Counted from the stretch's first letter, positions 54,297 through 62,507 are shown. The stretch: 64,000 bases of DNA from Desulfobacteraceae bacterium (GCA_013003715.1 JABDIN010000099.1:1-64000), one strand, 5' to 3'. Numbers and translations are program-made. The notes: generated by a model not told the origin, from the letters alone.

Positions 54297-55037
54297 ATGA
54301 AGTGGTTTCAAAAGCGCAACGGTATCAACGCCATCGGATTCATCAGTTTTGCAATGCTGTTCTCCTTTTTCTTGATGCCGGCTTTTGTTCTGGCCGATGA
54401 AGACACGGACCTTGACGATGAAACACCGGCCTTCAGTAGTCCCGCACAGGCACAACGTGCGGAAAACCTGGCCAATAGGACCTCTCTTGAACCCGATCCC
54501 GAGACTGCCGCAGCCATTCAGGGCGCTGAAGAAAAAAGAGGCGCCCTTGCACTCGCCCGGCAAGAATTAGAGCGGCTCCTTGCCGATCCGTCCACAAGTC
54601 CGGCAGAGGTCAATGCAGCCAAATCCGCCGTTGATTTAGCGCGACAGTCATATGACCAGGCACAGGCAACCGCTGACCAGAAATTGGCTGATTTTGTGGG
54701 TGAATCCCGGGCCGACATCGAACAAATGCGTGCCCATGGCATGGGATGGGGGGAAATTGCTCATGAGTTGGGTGTTCATCCGGGATCCCTGGGGCTTGGA
54801 CATACCAAGGGGAAACTCAACCGCAACAAAATAGCGGAGATGCCCTTGGACGGTGAGATGGATGAAACTGCGGAATTAAAAGCCGCCACCAGCCGAAACC
54901 TGAAAACCGGCTGGGCAAAAGGCGACTTCGAAGATGAAAAAACCGCACCGGGCAAATCCGGAGGGAAACGCGGCGACACTGACAAAACACCTGAAAACAA
55001 AGACAAGGACAAAGATAAAGACAAAAAGGACAAATAG
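54297..55037 (+). CDS. Exported coiled-coil protein with charged Lys/Asp tail
   Basis: 246 residues; GGAGG precedes the ATG by five bases. Signal peptide about 1-33 ending FVLADED. A helical region (about 60-130) rich in Ala/Gln/Glu is followed by an HTH-like conserved block, RAHGMGWGEIAHELGVHPGSLGLGHTKG, in two parts. The C-terminus is dominated by Lys and Asp (KDKDKDKDKKDK). I recall similar proteins in other deltaproteobacteria but no named family. It lies 11 bp after the TPR/OmpA-like gene, so it is probably part of the ECF regulon or operon. A c-di-GMP riboswitch lies downstream, not upstream, of it. Confidence 0.75.
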   Translation: MKWFQKRNGINAIGFISFAMLFSFFLMPAFVLADEDTDLDDETPAFSSPAQAQRAENLANRTSLEPDPETAAAIQGAEEKRGALALARQELERLLADPSTSPAEVNAAKSAVDLARQSYDQAQATADQKLADFVGESRADIEQMRAHGMGWGEIAHELGVHPGSLGLGHTKGKLNRNKIAEMPLDGEMDETAELKAATSRNLKTGWAKGDFEDEKTAPGKSGGKRGDTDKTPENKDKDKDKDKKDK

Positions 55038-55045
55038 CAGGTAGA

Positions 55046-55130
55046 AAAAAGTCAAAGGCAAAACCGTTGAAAGGCGGTGACGCAAAGCCACGGGTCTAAA
55101 GTCGCTCGACCATGACAGCCGGGTTGCCAT
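55046..55130 (+). ncRNA. Cyclic di-GMP-I (GEMM-I) riboswitch aptamer
   Basis: The sequence matches the GEMM-I consensus: GTCAAAGGCAAAACC, a GNRA-closed P1b helix (GTTGAAAGGC), GACGCAAAGCCACGGGTCTAAAG, and the closing ACAGCCGGGTTGCC that forms the tetraloop-receptor side. The GACGCAAAGCC core that holds c-di-GMP is intact. A terminator hairpin follows at 55143-55179, so binding probably controls transcription of the lipoprotein gene at 55230. Confidence 0.88.
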
Positions 55131-55142
55131 CGAAACCAAAGA

Positions 55143-55179
55143 AACGCCTTTGGGTGGCATCCTCCAGAGGCGTTTTTTT
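55143..55179 (+). terminator. Terminator/expression platform of the c-di-GMP riboswitch
   Basis: AACGCCTTTGG pairs with CCAGAGGCGTT across a loop and is followed by seven T bases. It lies 13 bases after the aptamer and 51 bases before the next start codon. It is positioned as the riboswitch's attenuator and may also end the upstream operon. Confidence 0.8.
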
Positions 55180-55229
55180 ATGCCCGGGCACTTATTTAAC
55201 TCATAAATTTATAGGAGGACAAGTCATAA

Positions 55230-55703
55230 ATGAACATTGTACACGTGGAGGATAAGACCACATCGTCGTTGTACAGAAGCCGGTTCCGCCGGGGGTGTCT
55301 GATGTCAATCATCTTGGTTTTATTGATGGCTCCGGGTGCTTGCAGCAGCAAGCTACCATCAGGGGAGGCCATCACCAAGGGGGGGGTGGTATATAAAATC
55401 GGTGCCACCCATCCCTTTACCGGTGTTGTGGCTGGAAAGGGCTATGTCGATTGGTGGCCTTATAAGTGCCTATTCGAGCGAACCTACAAGAACGGCATAC
55501 TGCACGGTACCAGCAGATACTGGTATGAAAATGGCCAGCTTGCAAGTGTCGAACCCTATAAGAACGGTAAGCTTAACGGGCCCCTGATTCAGTATTATGA
55601 AAATGGCAACAAAAAGCTGATGATCGACTATGTGGACGGCCTGCGGGGCGGTCGCCGGGGTGAAATTTTCTGGGCCCGTGACGGAAGAATACAGCCGGGA
55701 TAG
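55230..55703 (+). CDS. MORN-like (YwqK-type) lipoprotein
   Basis: 157 residues; GGAGG lies eleven bases upstream of the ATG. A membrane-spanning signal region (about 24-37, MSIILVLLMAPGAC) with Cys37 or nearby fits a lipoprotein lipobox, though the N-terminus is long and basic; the ATG at 55302 would give a cleaner signal. The mature part has three or four MORN-type units (FERTYKNGILHGTSRYWYENGQL, EPYKNGKLNGPLIQYYENGNKK), as in YwqK-family proteins. A c-di-GMP riboswitch precedes it, so expression should follow c-di-GMP levels. Function unknown; surface or adhesion-linked roles are plausible. Confidence 0.8.
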   Translation: MNIVHVEDKTTSSLYRSRFRRGCLMSIILVLLMAPGACSSKLPSGEAITKGGVVYKIGATHPFTGVVAGKGYVDWWPYKCLFERTYKNGILHGTSRYWYENGQLASVEPYKNGKLNGPLIQYYENGNKKLMIDYVDGLRGGRRGEIFWARDGRIQPG

Positions 55704-55830
55704 GAACACAAATGCAGATGCCCGATGAAGGCAGACCAGAATTCGAAATCCTGATGGATAATCCATCATTTTAGATAGATTCATTATTGACCTTGATTTT
55801 TTTCCGGCAATCATTTAGAGACAAATTCAT

Positions 55831-56010
55831 AAAGGTGCCGTGTCGGCTTAATAGGGAATCCCGTGAGAACCGGGAGCGGTCCCGCCGCTGTAACCCCACC
55901 CTTCACTATGAAGGACCCTTTTCAGCAGTTTGACAGCCACTGCTTCCCGCCAGGGAAGTGGGAAGGCCGCTGGAAGGGCGGGGGAGCCAGAAGACCTGCC
56001 TCGTACTACC
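55831..56010 (+). ncRNA. Cobalamin (adenosylcobalamin-type) riboswitch
   Basis: Hallmarks of the B12 box are present in order: AGGTGCCG at the 5' side, TAATAGGGAATCCCGTGAGAA (in parts), AGCGGTCCCGCCGCTGTAA, a long variable arm, and GGAGCCAGAAGACCTGCC at the 3' side. A strong terminator follows. It controls the exported cobaltochelatase gene, which fits feedback by cobalamin. Confidence 0.95.
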
Positions 56011-56072
56011 GCATAAAATGCAACGGTGCTATTGCTGCGGTGATATATAAAAAGGGTCAAGAAACAGGGTGC

Positions 56073-56107
56073 AGCCCTTCAATCCCCGGGATTGAAGGGC
56101 TTTTTTT
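56073..56107 (+). terminator. Terminator downstream of the cobalamin riboswitch
   Basis: GCCCTTCAATCCC pairs perfectly with GGGATTGAAGGGC around a one-base centre and is followed by seven T bases. It ends 58 bases before the cbiK start and is probably the riboswitch's expression platform. Confidence 0.9.
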
Positions 56108-56165
56108 GTTGCGGCCCACGGTGGCGGAACCGGACCTTCGTCCCTAAATGAAAGGAGAAGAATCC

Positions 56166-57053
56166 ATGGGAAAAAGGGTTGCTGTTTACGGCGTTATCCT
56201 TGGGCTGTACGTTGTCTTATCGTCGGTCTTCACCCTCGCGGAGGCTGCCGGTCACGGCAAGGCCGCCGAAAAAAAGACGGGAATTCTGCTGGTTGCCTTC
56301 GGCTCCAGCAAGCCGGAGGCCCAGGTCGCCTTTGACAATATTGACCGGATGGTTAACGAAAAATTCAAGGGTATCCCGGTGCGGTGGGCGTATACTTCTC
56401 ACATCATCCGGAAGAAACTGGCCAAGCAGGGAATTCTCTTGGATTCTCCCGAAGTGGCGGTGGCGAAAATGATCGATGAGAATTTCACCCATGTGGCCGT
56501 CCAGTCGCTGCATACCATCATCGGCTATGAATATGACGACCTGCGGCACACAGTGGATGCTTTTAAAATTATGGGGGCTTTCGACAATATTATCCTGGGT
56601 GAACCCTTGCTGGCCGCACAGGAGGACATGGCACGCGCGGTGGACGCAGTGCTGGCGACCATCCCACCGGATCGGAAAAAAAGAGATGCCGTATTGTTGA
56701 TGGGGCATGGATCTCATCACCCCGCCAATGCTTTTTATGCGGCACTGATGTTCCAGGTCCAGCTCAAAGACCCGAACATCTATATCGGCACGGTGGAAGG
56801 ATTTCCCGAAATTGATCTCATAAAATCCTGGCTGCAGGACAAGAATATCAAAAAAGCCTATCTTATGCCCTTCATGTCCGTTGCCGGCGATCATGCCCGC
56901 AAGGATATGGCCGGACCGGAAGAGGACTCATGGTTGTCTGTGTTAACTAAGGCCGGTATCGAATGTGTGCCGGTTCTCAAAGGAACCGCGGAGTATGACG
57001 AATATGTGAATATCTGGGTGTCGCATATTGAGAAGTCGCTGGCGCACTTTTAA
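56166..57053 (+). CDS. cbiK: Exported sirohydrochlorin cobaltochelatase CbiK
   Basis: 295 residues from the ATG at 56166, preceded by AAAGGAGAA. A signal peptide (about 1-30, ending LAEAAGHG) marks it as the periplasmic form, known from Desulfovibrio vulgaris (CbiK-P). The active-site residues are H181 in MGHGSHHPAN, E211 in TVEGFPE and H243 in AGDHARKDM. Their spacing of 30 and 32 residues equals that of His154, Glu184 and His216 in the D. vulgaris enzyme. It inserts Co2+ (or another metal) into sirohydrochlorin. Why a chelatase is exported is unsettled. Control by the preceding cobalamin riboswitch is direct from sequence. Confidence 0.93.
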   Translation: MGKRVAVYGVILGLYVVLSSVFTLAEAAGHGKAAEKKTGILLVAFGSSKPEAQVAFDNIDRMVNEKFKGIPVRWAYTSHIIRKKLAKQGILLDSPEVAVAKMIDENFTHVAVQSLHTIIGYEYDDLRHTVDAFKIMGAFDNIILGEPLLAAQEDMARAVDAVLATIPPDRKKRDAVLLMGHGSHHPANAFYAALMFQVQLKDPNIYIGTVEGFPEIDLIKSWLQDKNIKKAYLMPFMSVAGDHARKDMAGPEEDSWLSVLTKAGIECVPVLKGTAEYDEYVNIWVSHIEKSLAHF

Positions 57054-57731
57054 ACACCGCCGCGTTTTCGACCCGGTGGCTAATTATTTTGGAAGCCATC
57101 TCAAAAAAAAGATTTTGGTTCAGGATCAAGGCGGAGCTGACTTTCAACCCTCGGGAATACAATCGTATTTCGAGGAGTTGAAATGAGGTTCCACCCGCCC
57201 ACCTTTGGTGGGGATCCCCGTTATTGGGCCAAAAGACCTTTTCTCGTATTCCACTCCAATTCGCTGATTTAAAACCGGTATGCGTGGACGCAAGGTGCTG
57301 TAATCAAATGTCAATTAAGAATGAAACATGCAAAATAGATGAATACTGCTGTGGATATTGACAAAACCGTGATCACATGCAAGTAAATAACCATGATATT
57401 CGCTCCTGTTTGAATCCGCAAAAAAACGTCCAAGGCACTATATAACAAGTTTCAATAGTTCGTTGTTTATGATCACAAATGACCATTGGGAGCATTGGGT
57501 ATATGAAGACACTTAATATGCCCCTGTGGGTACCTGCGTGGCACTTAACGTTTTAGCGAGACATTTTTTGGCAGAGAAAACGAAGAACGAAATAGACAAA
57601 TTGAAATCAGCTTTGCAGGGAACGGCAAGGAATGATCTTCGGCCTTTTTCCTTGTTCCCTGACTTCGCTCGGCTTTCCCCTGAACCCATTAAAGGGATCG
57701 CGAATATCATGCGCCCCGCAGTTCAGCCATT
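57054..57731. other. Gene-poor stretch at the start of the accessory region
   Basis: No gene with convincing composition. A 71-codon GTG frame at 57526-57741 encodes nothing recognisable and overlaps the next gene. Within it AGGGAAC-GG-CAAGGAA and TTCCTTGTTCCCT form a hairpin at about 57616-57661. The sequence before the next gene lacks a Shine-Dalgarno. It may be decayed DNA. Confidence 0.4.
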
Positions 57732-58034
57732 ATGCGTTTAAAAAAACAACTCGACAGCTTAATTAACCAGGCGCGATCTTGGAATCGCATCGACCTGTTG
57801 TTAGACGACGATGGTTTTCCACAAAAAGAGTATAGCCATTGGCAAAAGCAGGTCGAGCAGGCTCTTAGGCAAATGCCCGATGCTAAAACCAATGTTGTTA
57901 AATTCATTCGTCTCCAGAAATATTACAACGCATCTTGGACAATCGATTTGGGCAACTTTGACACAAGACTTGAATTGGTTAAAAAATCAATCGCGCGTAG
58001 CATTGAATTCCTTGAGTCCATTTATATTAAATAA
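57732..58034 (+). CDS. Hypothetical protein
   Basis: 100 residues, soluble and helical, with Gln/Lys-rich composition (MRLKKQLDSLINQARSW to FLESIYIK). No family is recognised and there is no obvious ribosome site. Its last codons are repeated 308 bp downstream as a 23-bp direct repeat that flanks a MITE-like insertion, so the insertion happened at the very end of this gene and left the protein intact. Confidence 0.5.
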   Translation: MRLKKQLDSLINQARSWNRIDLLLDDDGFPQKEYSHWQKQVEQALRQMPDAKTNVVKFIRLQKYYNASWTIDLGNFDTRLELVKKSIARSIEFLESIYIK

Positions 58035-58342
58035 TTGAGGGGTCGGGGCGTTTTTTCCGTTGAACCGCGTGTTGGATAATTTTTCATTCCGTTGTGCAAA
58101 CTCATGCGTAAGGACTCGTAACTAAAAAACAGTATTTATTCTATATTTACAAATAGTTTCAAAGAATGGACGCAACACGCGTAAATGACCATGCCTCCAT
58201 TGCCCTGTTTTTTACCAACGAGTTCTAACGCATTCAGACAATGCACAAGCGCGGCTGAAAAATCATCCAACCCGCTTGCCCGCTGCTATGAAATAAAAAA
58301 CACCCCGATCCCTCAAATACTTGAGTCCATTTATATTAAATA
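58011..58342. repeat. 23-bp direct repeats flanking MITE-like element 1
   Basis: The 23 bases at 58011-58033 (starting CTTGAGTCC) recur exactly at 58320-58342. Between them lies a palindromic element of 285 bp. A flanking duplication of 23 bp is long for a transposon target duplication; it could come from an unusual transposition or from recombination at the ends. Confidence 0.75.
58034..58318. mobile_element. MITE-like element 1 (palindromic, 285 bp)
   Basis: The left end ATTGAGGGGTCGGGGCGTTT matches the inverted right end (complement ATTTGAGGGATCGGGGTGTT) over about 23 bases. Further in, GCGTGTTGGATAATTTTTCA at 58067 is matched by TGAAAAATCATCCAACCCGC at 58256, and ATGCGTAAGGACTCG by CGAGTTCTAACGCAT. 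The element is therefore one long imperfect hairpin with no ORF. It is flanked by 23-bp direct repeats. Confidence 0.7.
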
Positions 58343-58536
58343 GTGTCCATCCAGAGATAGTAGCTTGTGGTTCAGATCCCGCCAAAGGCGGACTTCATGA
58401 TCGAATATGTAATTACCTGTATTCAGCAAGGCCGCAGCGTTTTAGAAAACGCAGTCGTAATGGGCTTACGTCGAGTATTTCTAAAACGCGAGAACGCAGA
58501 TATGGGCCGCAAGATGCTATTTATGGATGGACACTA
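58341..58536. mobile_element. MITE-like element 2 (element C, 196 bp)
   Basis: Perfect 13-bp terminal inverted repeats TAGTGTCCATCCA and TGGATGGACACTA. TAAATA stands on both sides of the GTGTCC ends (TTAAATA before, TAAATAATT after), which may be a target duplication. A nested hairpin GCGTTTTAGAAA / TTTCTAAAACGC lies inside at about 58438-58491. Its left 94 bp recur in degenerate form at 16494-16588. No transposase is coded. Confidence 0.75.
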
Positions 58537-58767
58537 AATAATTGATGCGGACTACAGGGTGAATCATGACAAGTGTAAGACGATGGAGTGAAAGCGCGTC
58601 ACCACACTGATCCACCGGTTCTTAAGATCAGGGTATTAAGGATCATGGCGGGTGAGCCGAAGACCTGGGCTGGCATTCGCAATAACAGTAAGGGATCTCG
58701 CCTGTCTGGATCTGCGAAGACTGCGTGTCAACGGTATATGTACAATTCAAAAAGAATGGTGAAACAT

Positions 58768-59406
58768 ATGAAATCCGTCCTCATCGGCGCCGTACTGATT
58801 TTTTGTTCTCTCATCTCATTAAGTGCGGAAAACGTGATAAACCAATTTTCTGCCATTGACTCTTACAGCGAGAAAAAAGATGGAGGGGAAATTTATCCAC
58901 TGGGGTTTTCCAAAAATGGCTATTTTGCATATATATCTCGATACTATGGTCCCGAGTGTGGTTATTGCCCCAAGTTTATCGTTTCAAACCTAATTACGGA
59001 TAAGAAAATTATAGAAAAGCAATATTATCCAGAGAATGCGATTTCAGGATTTGTAATTCATAAAAAGGAAGTCTCTGAGTTGTTAGTGAAATATAAGATT
59101 GAATTTTCACATAAAACCACCCTTCAACAATTCCCGTACAACTATAACGGAAAAACGATAGATGCATCATTAGGGCCGGATTATAAATTAATACTCAAAT
59201 CCAATGTAAAGCGGAAAGTCGTTGCAGATCTTCCTGAGCCTATTGGATATACGGAAGAGGTTGGTTCCTATAATTTAATTGGTTTTTTCTTAAGCCCATT
59301 TGAAAATCGAATCGCCATTGTCGTTCAACGAAAGATTAGTGGGTGGGAAGCAGAACCGGAAAATGAATCTTTCATATATGGCGCACATCTTGAAAAAAGA
59401 TTTTAA
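58768..59406 (+). CDS. Exported hypothetical protein
   Basis: 212 residues from the ATG at 58768 (MKSVLIGAVLIFCSLISLSAEN), the start that gives a proper signal peptide; GGTG stands before it. A longer frame to 58588 runs through sequence with unnatural composition. The mature part includes IYPLGFSKNGYFAYISRYYG and CGYCPK, and ends in a GFFLSPFENRIAIVVQRK stretch, like DUF2259-type secreted proteins in outline. The gene is AT-rich compared with the backbone. Function unknown. Confidence 0.55.
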   Translation: MKSVLIGAVLIFCSLISLSAENVINQFSAIDSYSEKKDGGEIYPLGFSKNGYFAYISRYYGPECGYCPKFIVSNLITDKKIIEKQYYPENAISGFVIHKKEVSELLVKYKIEFSHKTTLQQFPYNYNGKTIDASLGPDYKLILKSNVKRKVVADLPEPIGYTEEVGSYNLIGFFLSPFENRIAIVVQRKISGWEAEPENESFIYGAHLEKRF

Positions 59407-59836
59407 GAATAAGGGTCACACCTGCTTTTGGCCCATTACCGGCAATTGAACACACATTTTATCTGGTACATCCGCTTCGCATACATTATTGCTCCGGCGG
59501 ATAAATTCGCAAAACTCGTATGAATAGTTTGTGGGAGGCGGTGGCTGCAGGAAGGCCTGTCCCCAGTACGTTCCGCCGGAAACTCAATACGCGAATCAGC
59601 GATACGTCACTTTACCTATTTAGTTGCCGGATTAATATTCAAACGCGTGGTACGATGGTGAAAACCGTGGCCGGCGTCGAGCGTCCACATTTCGATCCAA
59701 AGAGCACTATCATTGAAACCAGAAATATGGCGATTTACTTGTTTCGATATCACAACGGAGGTGTTGGTTATCGGCAAGGTGTTTGATCTCAGGACTACAG
59801 CACTGTGAAAAGAATTGTAGAAAGATTTAAAGTTTT
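59407..59836. other. Non-coding stretch with dispersed repeat B
   Basis: Bases 59606-59641 are the second copy of repeat B (first copy at 23610-23646). An 88-codon frame across this stretch reads through the repeat and has no recognisable content. I see no gene here. Confidence 0.4.
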
Positions 59837-60175
59837 TTGATAATTATTCTGAACTTAGTCATGTTGGCGTCCCTTTTGGCGGGTGTGAAGCCACATCCTC
59901 CCGCCGTTCTCGGACCCCTTGGTGGCGCAGGCCCTTTTATCGGCGCCAACATTTCCTTGTCCGCGGTGGCCGTTCTGTATTGTTGGTGGCAGAATCGAGT
60001 AGGCTACCTGATGGCCTTTGTGTGTGTGCTTTTCAATGTCATTACCTTTGGGCCTCACAAGTATTTTCTGGAGAAAGCGAGCCTTTTGTATCCAGCAGTC
60101 ACCGTGGGTACGACATTCTGCGTAGCATTGCTTGCGGCGGCAATCACCGGTTTGCGAAGGCTCCGGGGCTATTGA
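59837..60175 (+). CDS. Small hypothetical membrane protein
   Basis: 112 residues from a TTG at 59837, or 104 from the ATG at 59861; neither has a clear ribosome site. Three membrane helices can be seen (MIIILNLVMLASLLAGV, then ISLSAVAVLYCWWQ with AFVCVLFNVITF, then VGTTFCVALLAAAITGL). No family is recognised. A GCACGCCC/GGGCGTGC hairpin lies just after the stop, at about 60195-60213. Confidence 0.5.
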   Translation: MIIILNLVMLASLLAGVKPHPPAVLGPLGGAGPFIGANISLSAVAVLYCWWQNRVGYLMAFVCVLFNVITFGPHKYFLEKASLLYPAVTVGTTFCVALLAAAITGLRRLRGY

Positions 60176-60353
60176 GAGACGATCGTTCCAGGCACGCCCG
60201 ATATGGGCGTGCACGGGACAGTCGGCGTGCACGGGACAGGGACGGCGAGGAACATACCGCCCGTGACACTTGGCGATCGTTAAAAAAACGGGCCACTTGA
60301 TCGATGCAAGTTGGGATCGCACCGAATCGACATAATATCAAACGGATTACTCA

Positions 60354-62057
60354 ATGAAGCTTATTTTCAGTGAACTTATTCACTTAATATCGAAAAAACA
60401 AGAGCGGAACATTTGGTTATTGATAAAGTTTTTCATCTCTCTGATCGTGTTGGTTACCGTCTACAGTACTCTATTTCATTTTTTGATGGTATTTGAAGAC
60501 CGTGAATTCAGTTGGATTACCGGCTTTTACTGGACGCTAACGGTTATGTCCACCCTTGGTTTTGGTGATATTACTTTTTCCACTGATCTTGGTAAGATCT
60601 TTTCGATTATTGTCCTCATGTCAGGGATCGTGTTTCTCCTCACGATGCTTCCATTCACGTTTATTCAGTTTTTTTATCTGCCGTGGGTTGAAGCCCAGGC
60701 CAAGGCCAGAGCTCCCAGGCGATTGCCCGATGGCACTAAAAACCATGTCATACTTACAAGCTATGATCCTGTTACGACAAATTTGGCAGAAAAATTCAGA
60801 AAGTATAATCATGAATACGTTCTCATAGTAGAGGATGTGCATCAAGCCTTGGATCTTCAGGATATAGATCTCCGAGTGGCGGTGGGAGAATTGGGTGATC
60901 CCCAAACATACCAGCGATTGAAAGTTGAAGATGCCGCCCTTGTAGTCGCCAATGTCGACGATATGATGAATACCAACATCGCCTTTACAGTTCGTGAGAT
61001 ATCTAAAAAGGTCCCCATCATTGCCAATGCGGATCTTGATGATTCGGTTGATATTCTGGAACTTTCCGGTTGCACATACGTATTCCAGTTTACAAAAATG
61101 CTTGGGCAGTCATTGGCCCGCAGAGTTTTTGGTACATCCACCAAGGCCAACGTTATCGGGAATATTGAATCGCTCCTCATCGCTGAGGCCCCAACAATGA
61201 GGACATCTCTTGTCGGTAAAACACTTCAGCAAAGCAACTTGCGTGAGACAGTCGGACTCAATGTGGTGGGCGTATGGGAGCGGGGTTTATTCATCATACC
61301 CACCGCTCAAACCCTTATCAATCCGACCACCGTTCTTCTATTGGCCGGATCTGCCGAACAATTCAGCGAGTATGATTTGAAGTTCGGCAGAGATATAAAA
61401 CACCAGGCCCCTGTTTTAATCCTGGGCGGTGGCAGAGTCGGTCAGACTGCCGGGGAGGCATTGCTGGAGCGCAATATAGATAACAGGATTATTGAAAAGG
61501 ATCGTAGAGTAGCAGGCAATGAGCGCTATATTTACGGTAGCGCAGCTGACATCAATACCCTCATGCAGGCCGGGATCAAGGACGCCCCTTCGATCATCAT
61601 CACAACCCATGATGATCCGACGAATATCTACCTGACCATATACTGCCGCAGGTTGTGTCCCGACACACAAATCATCTGTCGAGCGAGTACCGAAAGGAAT
61701 ATATCCAAATTGCACGCAGCCGGTGCAGACCTGGTAATGTCTTATGCTTCCATGGCCGCCAACACGATCATGAACTTGTTAAAACCAGGTGAATTGTTAA
61801 TGCTGGGCGAGGGGTTAAATATATTTCGTGTTGTAGTACCCCTATCTTATGTGGGTAAATCCCTTGCTGAAAGCCAAATCCGTAAACAGACTGGCTGCAA
61901 TGTGATCGCCGTATACGACCAGGAAATAAAGAGTATAAATCCAGGCCCTTCTTTTCGTATCAGCGAAAACAGCGAGCTGATTTTGATCGGCAGTGCGGAG
62001 GCCGAAAGCCGGTTCTTTAAACTGTATTCTGAAATGAAAAAGATCAAGGCATCTTAA
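60354..62057 (+). CDS. Potassium channel with two RCK (TrkA-N/TrkA-C) units
   Basis: 567 residues. Two membrane helices (FISLIVLVTVYSTLFHFLM; FSIIVLMSGIVFLLTMLPF) flank a pore with the selectivity filter STLGFGD at 66-72, where potassium channels usually have TVGYGD; the F variant is found in some channels. Two RCK domains follow, each with a TrkA-N part (NHVILTSYDPVTTNLAEKF; PVLILGGGRVGQTAGEALLERN) and a TrkA-C part. The layout matches GsuK of Geobacter sulfurreducens. The first nucleotide site lacks the usual GxGxxG (TSYDPVTT), so only the second (GGGRVG) looks able to bind NAD. Confidence 0.9.
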   Translation: MKLIFSELIHLISKKQERNIWLLIKFFISLIVLVTVYSTLFHFLMVFEDREFSWITGFYWTLTVMSTLGFGDITFSTDLGKIFSIIVLMSGIVFLLTMLPFTFIQFFYLPWVEAQAKARAPRRLPDGTKNHVILTSYDPVTTNLAEKFRKYNHEYVLIVEDVHQALDLQDIDLRVAVGELGDPQTYQRLKVEDAALVVANVDDMMNTNIAFTVREISKKVPIIANADLDDSVDILELSGCTYVFQFTKMLGQSLARRVFGTSTKANVIGNIESLLIAEAPTMRTSLVGKTLQQSNLRETVGLNVVGVWERGLFIIPTAQTLINPTTVLLLAGSAEQFSEYDLKFGRDIKHQAPVLILGGGRVGQTAGEALLERNIDNRIIEKDRRVAGNERYIYGSAADINTLMQAGIKDAPSIIITTHDDPTNIYLTIYCRRLCPDTQIICRASTERNISKLHAAGADLVMSYASMAANTIMNLLKPGELLMLGEGLNIFRVVVPLSYVGKSLAESQIRKQTGCNVIAVYDQEIKSINPGPSFRISENSELILIGSAEAESRFFKLYSEMKKIKAS

Positions 62058-62207
62058 GCCTATCGGCTCAGTCCGTACGAAAATGATACCTCTTTGATGG
62101 AAAGAGAATGTTGTACCGGAAACTATCGAACGAGGACCGCCGAACATGGCGAATGCAGCCGACACAAAAAAACCAGCCGGTTGATCAATCGGTACGATTA
62201 GGGAAAT

Positions 62208-62507
62208 ATGGGCTACATAAATAACCATGTAAATGTTTACAATACTTGTCTCAGAATAATGCGTTCTCGTGGTTATAAACTTCGAGTTGATGGTGAATTG
62301 GATCAGGAAGAATTAATTAAACCCGGCTCTTTAATTTGGTATGCCGAAAAAGGCCGGTTTTCAGCTATGGCGGAGAATCCTTTAGAGTTGTTAGGATTGA
62401 CAAGTATTTATGAGTTTAAAATGCCGACTACCGATGAATCTTATTGGTGGGTAGTAGAGGGGGAGGATATTTTTAATGAATTAATGGAGAAGGCTTTCCT
62501 GGAATGA
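62208..62507 (+). CDS. Hypothetical protein, possibly immunity-type
   Basis: 99 residues, soluble; AGGGAAAT precedes the ATG. Aromatic-rich segments (LIWYAEKGRFSAMAENPLELL, then ESYWWVVEGEDIF) and acidic composition are reminiscent of small immunity proteins in polymorphic-toxin loci. No family is recognised. It lies in a row of short, AT-rich orphan genes with an RDD remnant and a DUF5071-like gene. Confidence 0.5.
   Translation: MGYINNHVNVYNTCLRIMRSRGYKLRVDGELDQEELIKPGSLIWYAEKGRFSAMAENPLELLGLTSIYEFKMPTTDESYWWVVEGEDIFNELMEKAFLE

Noticed and set aside
57526-57741. 71-codon GTG frame
   Set aside because: It overlaps the next gene, contains a hairpin and has no recognisable content.
57526-58320. 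Integron cassette with attC sites around the 100-residue gene
   Set aside because: A TCTAACGC stretch and strong hairpins look attC-like, but the two core sites with proper spacing are missing and the hairpin is better explained as a MITE.
59520-59786. 88-codon + strand frame
   Set aside because: It reads through dispersed repeat B, which is non-coding at its other copy.
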